Below are positions 61,385-64,000 of a stretch of DNA of 64,000 nucleotides, one piece after another (positions within the stretch are counted from its first letter, which is position 1; the number at the start of each line of letters is the position of its first letter). This stretch comes from Butyrivibrio sp. (lineage in GTDB: Bacteria > Bacillota > Clostridia > Lachnospirales > Lachnospiraceae): the NCBI GenBank assembly GCA_015056655.1, contig SVFV01000003.1:62001-126000 (forward strand), written 5' to 3'. The position numbers and the translations under genes are program-made. The notes beneath the pieces are model-generated. The model made no database searches. It saw only the letters and a program-made list of their open reading frames with translations, and was not told where the DNA came from.

Positions 61385-61541
61385 CGTTATAGCCTCCTGT
61401 AAAAATATGAAAACAATCAAATAACTTCCCAAAATAAATGATTCGTTATAATATAGAGTAGCACTAAAAATGCGCATTTTGTGCAATTTAACGCTTTTTA
61501 ACAAACGTTATTCCGTCTTTATATTTGAGGTTTAATTAAAT

Positions 61542-62372
61542 ATGGATTTATTATTACCCGCAGATTACCATCTGCACACTCATCATTCAGGGGATTCTGA
61601 TGCTCCCATGGAAAAAACAATAGAATCTGCAATCACGCATGGTCTTAGAACAATTTGCATAACTGAGCACATGGATTTTGATTATCCTGTTTTTGAAAAT
61701 GTCCCCGAAGGACTTTTTGAAGTGGATACAGACGCATATTTTGCAGAGTACAAAGAGCTTAGTAATAAATACAAGGATAAGATCACTGTCAGATTCGGTA
61801 TAGAATTAGGCCTTCAGCCGCACCTTGCTGAGAGGAATAAGGCATACCTTGAAAAGTATCCCTTTGATTTTGTAATTGGTTCAAACCATCTTTGTCACAC
61901 AAAGGATCCCTACTACCCTTCTTTCTATGAAGGAAGAGAACTTAAGGATGCTTACATTAAATTTTTCGAGTCTACTCTTGAAAACATTCAGACCTTTGAT
62001 AATTTTGATGTACTTGGCCATCTGGACTATCTTGTGAGATATGCCCCCGGTCAGGAAAGCAATTACAACTACATGGATTACACCGATATTACAGACAAAA
62101 TCCTCACTCTCATAATCGAGAAAGGAAAAGGTCTTGATGTCAACACCAAAGCCCTTTACTCAGATCCGCCCTTTGAAAATCCTAATCCCTGCAAAGGAAT
62201 TCTTACAAGGTATAAAGAGCTTGGCGGAGAAATCATAACCTTTGGATCCGATGCACATAAGCCCGAAAATGTAGCTGGTGGCTTCGAAAAAGCAGTTCAG
62301 ATTGTCAAAGAATGCGGCTTTACAAAATACTGCACTTTTTCAGAACGCAAGGTGGAATTCCACAACCTATAA
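61542..62372 (+). CDS. hisK: PHP-domain histidinol-phosphatase
   Basis: The 276-residue protein has PHP metal motifs: ADYHLHTHHSG, ITEHMDF, FVIGSNHL, VLGHLDYLVRYA and FGSDAHKPENVAGGF. Length and order fit the HisK (HisJ-type) histidinol-phosphatases of Gram-positive bacteria; other phosphoesterase roles are possible. No other histidine genes are near. The ribosome site is a moderate GAGG. Confidence 0.88.
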   Translation: MDLLLPADYHLHTHHSGDSDAPMEKTIESAITHGLRTICITEHMDFDYPVFENVPEGLFEVDTDAYFAEYKELSNKYKDKITVRFGIELGLQPHLAERNKAYLEKYPFDFVIGSNHLCHTKDPYYPSFYEGRELKDAYIKFFESTLENIQTFDNFDVLGHLDYLVRYAPGQESNYNYMDYTDITDKILTLIIEKGKGLDVNTKALYSDPPFENPNPCKGILTRYKELGGEIITFGSDAHKPENVAGGFEKAVQIVKECGFTKYCTFSERKVEFHNL

Positions 62373-62435
62373 GGAATATAATATTTGTATCTAAATGAGC
62401 ATATACGCACTTTCAATTTAACGAAAGGAGCCATC

Positions 62436-62669
62436 ATGATACTGATTCTATTTCTCATAATAGCCATAGTAATAGCTGCAATCGTTATATTAGGTTACAA
62501 CTACATAAACTACTGCAGAAAGCTTCGCGGTCATCTCAGGGGTCTTGGTGTGCCCTATGAAAAGATTACAGGTTTTTCCAAGTCTCTTAATTCTGCTTAT
62601 CTTAAGGACCTCATTTACGAAAAGGAGACCGAGCTGTCTGAGCAGAGTTACATGACCTGCGATAACTAA
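62436..62669 (+). CDS. Small membrane protein of unknown function (77 residues)
   Basis: The start MILILFLIIAIVIAAIVILG has an AAAGGAG site; the frame is open to 62385 without one. A single N-terminal membrane helix is followed by a basic then acidic cytosolic tail (YCRKLRGHLRGLGVPYEKIT). No family recognised. It lies between hisK and a GGDEF-like gene on the same strand. Confidence 0.75.
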   Translation: MILILFLIIAIVIAAIVILGYNYINYCRKLRGHLRGLGVPYEKITGFSKSLNSAYLKDLIYEKETELSEQSYMTCDN

Positions 62670-62757
62670 TTATTATTGAAGTTTTTACCTTATGTTTATA
62701 TTTGATATACTTTTGTAGGCTATAATGGATAATAATGTATGAGGGGAGTTTTTTAGC

Positions 62758-63480
62758 ATGAAATCCAAGCCCGGTCTGGTCAAAAAGCTTCAAATTATTA
62801 AAGTCGTTACACTAATTACACTAACACTGCTTTCCGTAGTGTTATTTATTATGCTCATAACAGATGAAGAAGCTATTGAAGCCATAGGTGATCATCCAAG
62901 ATTCCTGGCTCTTATGATAGTCGTATGGATAAGCCTTCTTATTTCGTTCGCATCCTTTGCGATTGATTTTATCGTCATGAAAAGGCATTACGATCTTACG
63001 AAAAATCTGGATGAGCTGGCTTTTCTTGATAAGCTCACCGGTCTTCCCAACAGATTCAGTGTGGATCATATGTCAGAAAAATATAACACTCGCGAAAAGA
63101 TGATACATCTTGGTTGTATTCTGCTTATGATCAATAAGCTCGATGAAATCAACAGCGAAAAAGGCCGCGAAGCCGGAGACAGAGTAATCTCAGATTTCTG
63201 CACAATACTTGAATCTGTTGGTCATAAATACGGAATGGTTGGAAGAAACAGCGGAAATGAATTTCTCGTTGTCATAGAGGATTGTGATCGCAATATCATG
63301 GAATTGTTCCTTGGCGATCTCCAGCGAAGGATCCACAACCACAACACCATTTCTCCTGAATTTTCAATTGAAGTATCCTACTCAAGCGTTCTAAGCGATA
63401 CCATTATGGCAGATCGCTTCTACACGCTTGTTACTGATGTTTACAGAAGTTTTGATGAGAAAGCGCAGACACTATACTAA
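62758..63480 (+). CDS. Membrane protein with degenerate GGDEF domain
   Basis: The 240-residue protein has two membrane segments (about 13-35 and 48-70) and a C-terminal GGDEF fold (LAFLDKLTGLPNRFSVDHM, EAGDRVISDFCTIL). The signature motif is SGNEF instead of GGDEF, and the upstream metal-binding Asp region reads LLMINKLDEIN instead of the usual FDxDxFK. Diguanylate cyclase activity is therefore unlikely; binding of a nucleotide or protein is possible. The gene ends 11 bases before the sigma-like gene, so the two are probably cotranscribed. Confidence 0.85.
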   Translation: MKSKPGLVKKLQIIKVVTLITLTLLSVVLFIMLITDEEAIEAIGDHPRFLALMIVVWISLLISFASFAIDFIVMKRHYDLTKNLDELAFLDKLTGLPNRFSVDHMSEKYNTREKMIHLGCILLMINKLDEINSEKGREAGDRVISDFCTILESVGHKYGMVGRNSGNEFLVVIEDCDRNIMELFLGDLQRRIHNHNTISPEFSIEVSYSSVLSDTIMADRFYTLVTDVYRSFDEKAQTLY

Positions 63481-63491
63481 GGAGCCAGAAT

Positions 63492-63995
63492 ATGCTTAAA
63501 AAGGTTTCAAAACTTCATAAAAACAGGCAGCTTATAAGAGCGCTTGTAATGAGAGTCTGGAATGATGACAGGACTTCTTTTGCCCAGCTCTACTCTCTCA
63601 CCTGTGATGATGTTTACAATTATTGCAGGCATATTCTGAAAAATGATGAAAGAGCAAAGGAAGCTGTAATCAAGACCTATACTTATGCTCTTAGTAATAT
63701 TCTCTCACTGACTGACCCACTGCTTTTTGAAGCATGGCTTAGAAGAATTGCCTTCCAGACCTGCTTTGATATGCTTTTATATTTCAGCGATGAGAATATG
63801 TATGTTTTTTCAAATCCCGCTGAACTTGAAGCTATCCCGTTTTTTGAGAGACAGATTCTTTTTATGTACGACAACCGGGAACTAAGTGAGCTTGAAATAG
63901 CAAGACTTCTTGATATCACCCCCAGGAAAGTTTCAGCTCATCTTAATTCCGCAAGAGAGCATATGCTTCAGCTAAAAACCATTAAGGGTCTATAA
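63492..63995 (+). CDS. Sigma-70-like protein (ECF type, divergent)
   Basis: The 167-residue protein has a region-2-like helical part (SFAQLYSLTCDDVYNYCRHI, EAWLRRIAFQTCFDML) and a region-4-like C-terminus (FFERQILFMYDNRELSELEI, then LLDITPRKVSAHLNSAREHM). Region 2 is diverged from the DLVQETFLKAW consensus. No anti-sigma gene is visible up to the window end five bases later. The degenerate GGDEF membrane protein directly upstream could be a partner; that is inference. Start preceded by AAGGAG. Confidence 0.8.
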   Translation: MLKKVSKLHKNRQLIRALVMRVWNDDRTSFAQLYSLTCDDVYNYCRHILKNDERAKEAVIKTYTYALSNILSLTDPLLFEAWLRRIAFQTCFDMLLYFSDENMYVFSNPAELEAIPFFERQILFMYDNRELSELEIARLLDITPRKVSAHLNSAREHMLQLKTIKGL

Positions 63996-64000
63996 AATAT

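Overview
The window looks like chromosomal DNA of a low-to-mid GC, fibre-degrading anaerobic Firmicute. The best guess is Lachnospiraceae of the Butyrivibrio/Pseudobutyrivibrio/Roseburia type. That guess rests on gene content: GH8, GH120, GH3, GH31, GH35, GH2 and GH27 glycosidases without signal peptides; CUT1 sugar ABC transporters with lipoprotein binding proteins; split GlgC/GlgD; separate ispH and S1 genes; and strong GGAGG ribosome sites. No rRNA, tRNA, insertion sequence, prophage or CRISPR array was recognised. Most genes lie on the minus strand.

Layout. 1-3144: an N-degron cluster (clpA cut by the window edge, clpS, aat). 3202-7092: a tandem-receiver response regulator and a large hybrid histidine kinase. 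7294-12699: a damaged alpha-glucoside locus (GH31, one permease, a truncated binding-protein leader, a LacI repressor with operators), with two unusual repeat arrays between repressor and operon. 12786-14812: HU and a PurF-like protein without the N-terminal catalytic cysteine. 14854-25205: a xylo-oligosaccharide locus (binding protein, two permeases, GH3, GH120, GH8) next to a divergent AraC regulator. 25313-27570: glgC-glgD. 27851-30943: a Spo0B-type kinase, NfeD, flotillin FloA and a LytTR regulator in one operon. 31101-42193: a galactoside locus (GH27, GH2, LacI, two permeases, binding protein, GH35). 42412-45127: a small cytosolic protein, an acidic two-membrane-segment protein, a secreted lysozyme-like/leucine-rich-repeat protein and CheR. 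45368-49893: a TetR-headed operon with an FAD protein, cmk, ispH and rpsA. 50150-55578: an unknown charged protein, a purine permease, serine dehydratase and a secreted three-repeat protein. 55680-59118: the glycolytic operon gap-pgk-tpiA. 59375-63995: a chemoreceptor, then plus-strand hisK, a small membrane protein, a degenerate GGDEF protein and a sigma-like protein.

How it fits together. The three sugar loci each pair a transporter with cytoplasmic glycosidases and a local regulator. Imported oligosaccharides would be cut inside the cell and fed to glycolysis (gap-pgk-tpiA here) or to glycogen (glgC/glgD).

The most unusual signals are non-coding. (a) A family of six intra-operonic two-hairpin elements follows the stop codons of gap, pgk and four transporter genes, with covarying stems. 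(b) A roughly 400-bp array of six diverged 62-63-bp units is arranged three against three in inverted orientation. (c) A 38-bp tandem repeat lies in the lacI 3' region. (d) A 137-nt hairpin lies between pgk and tpiA. (e) A possible SD-sequestering switch precedes a small unknown gene.
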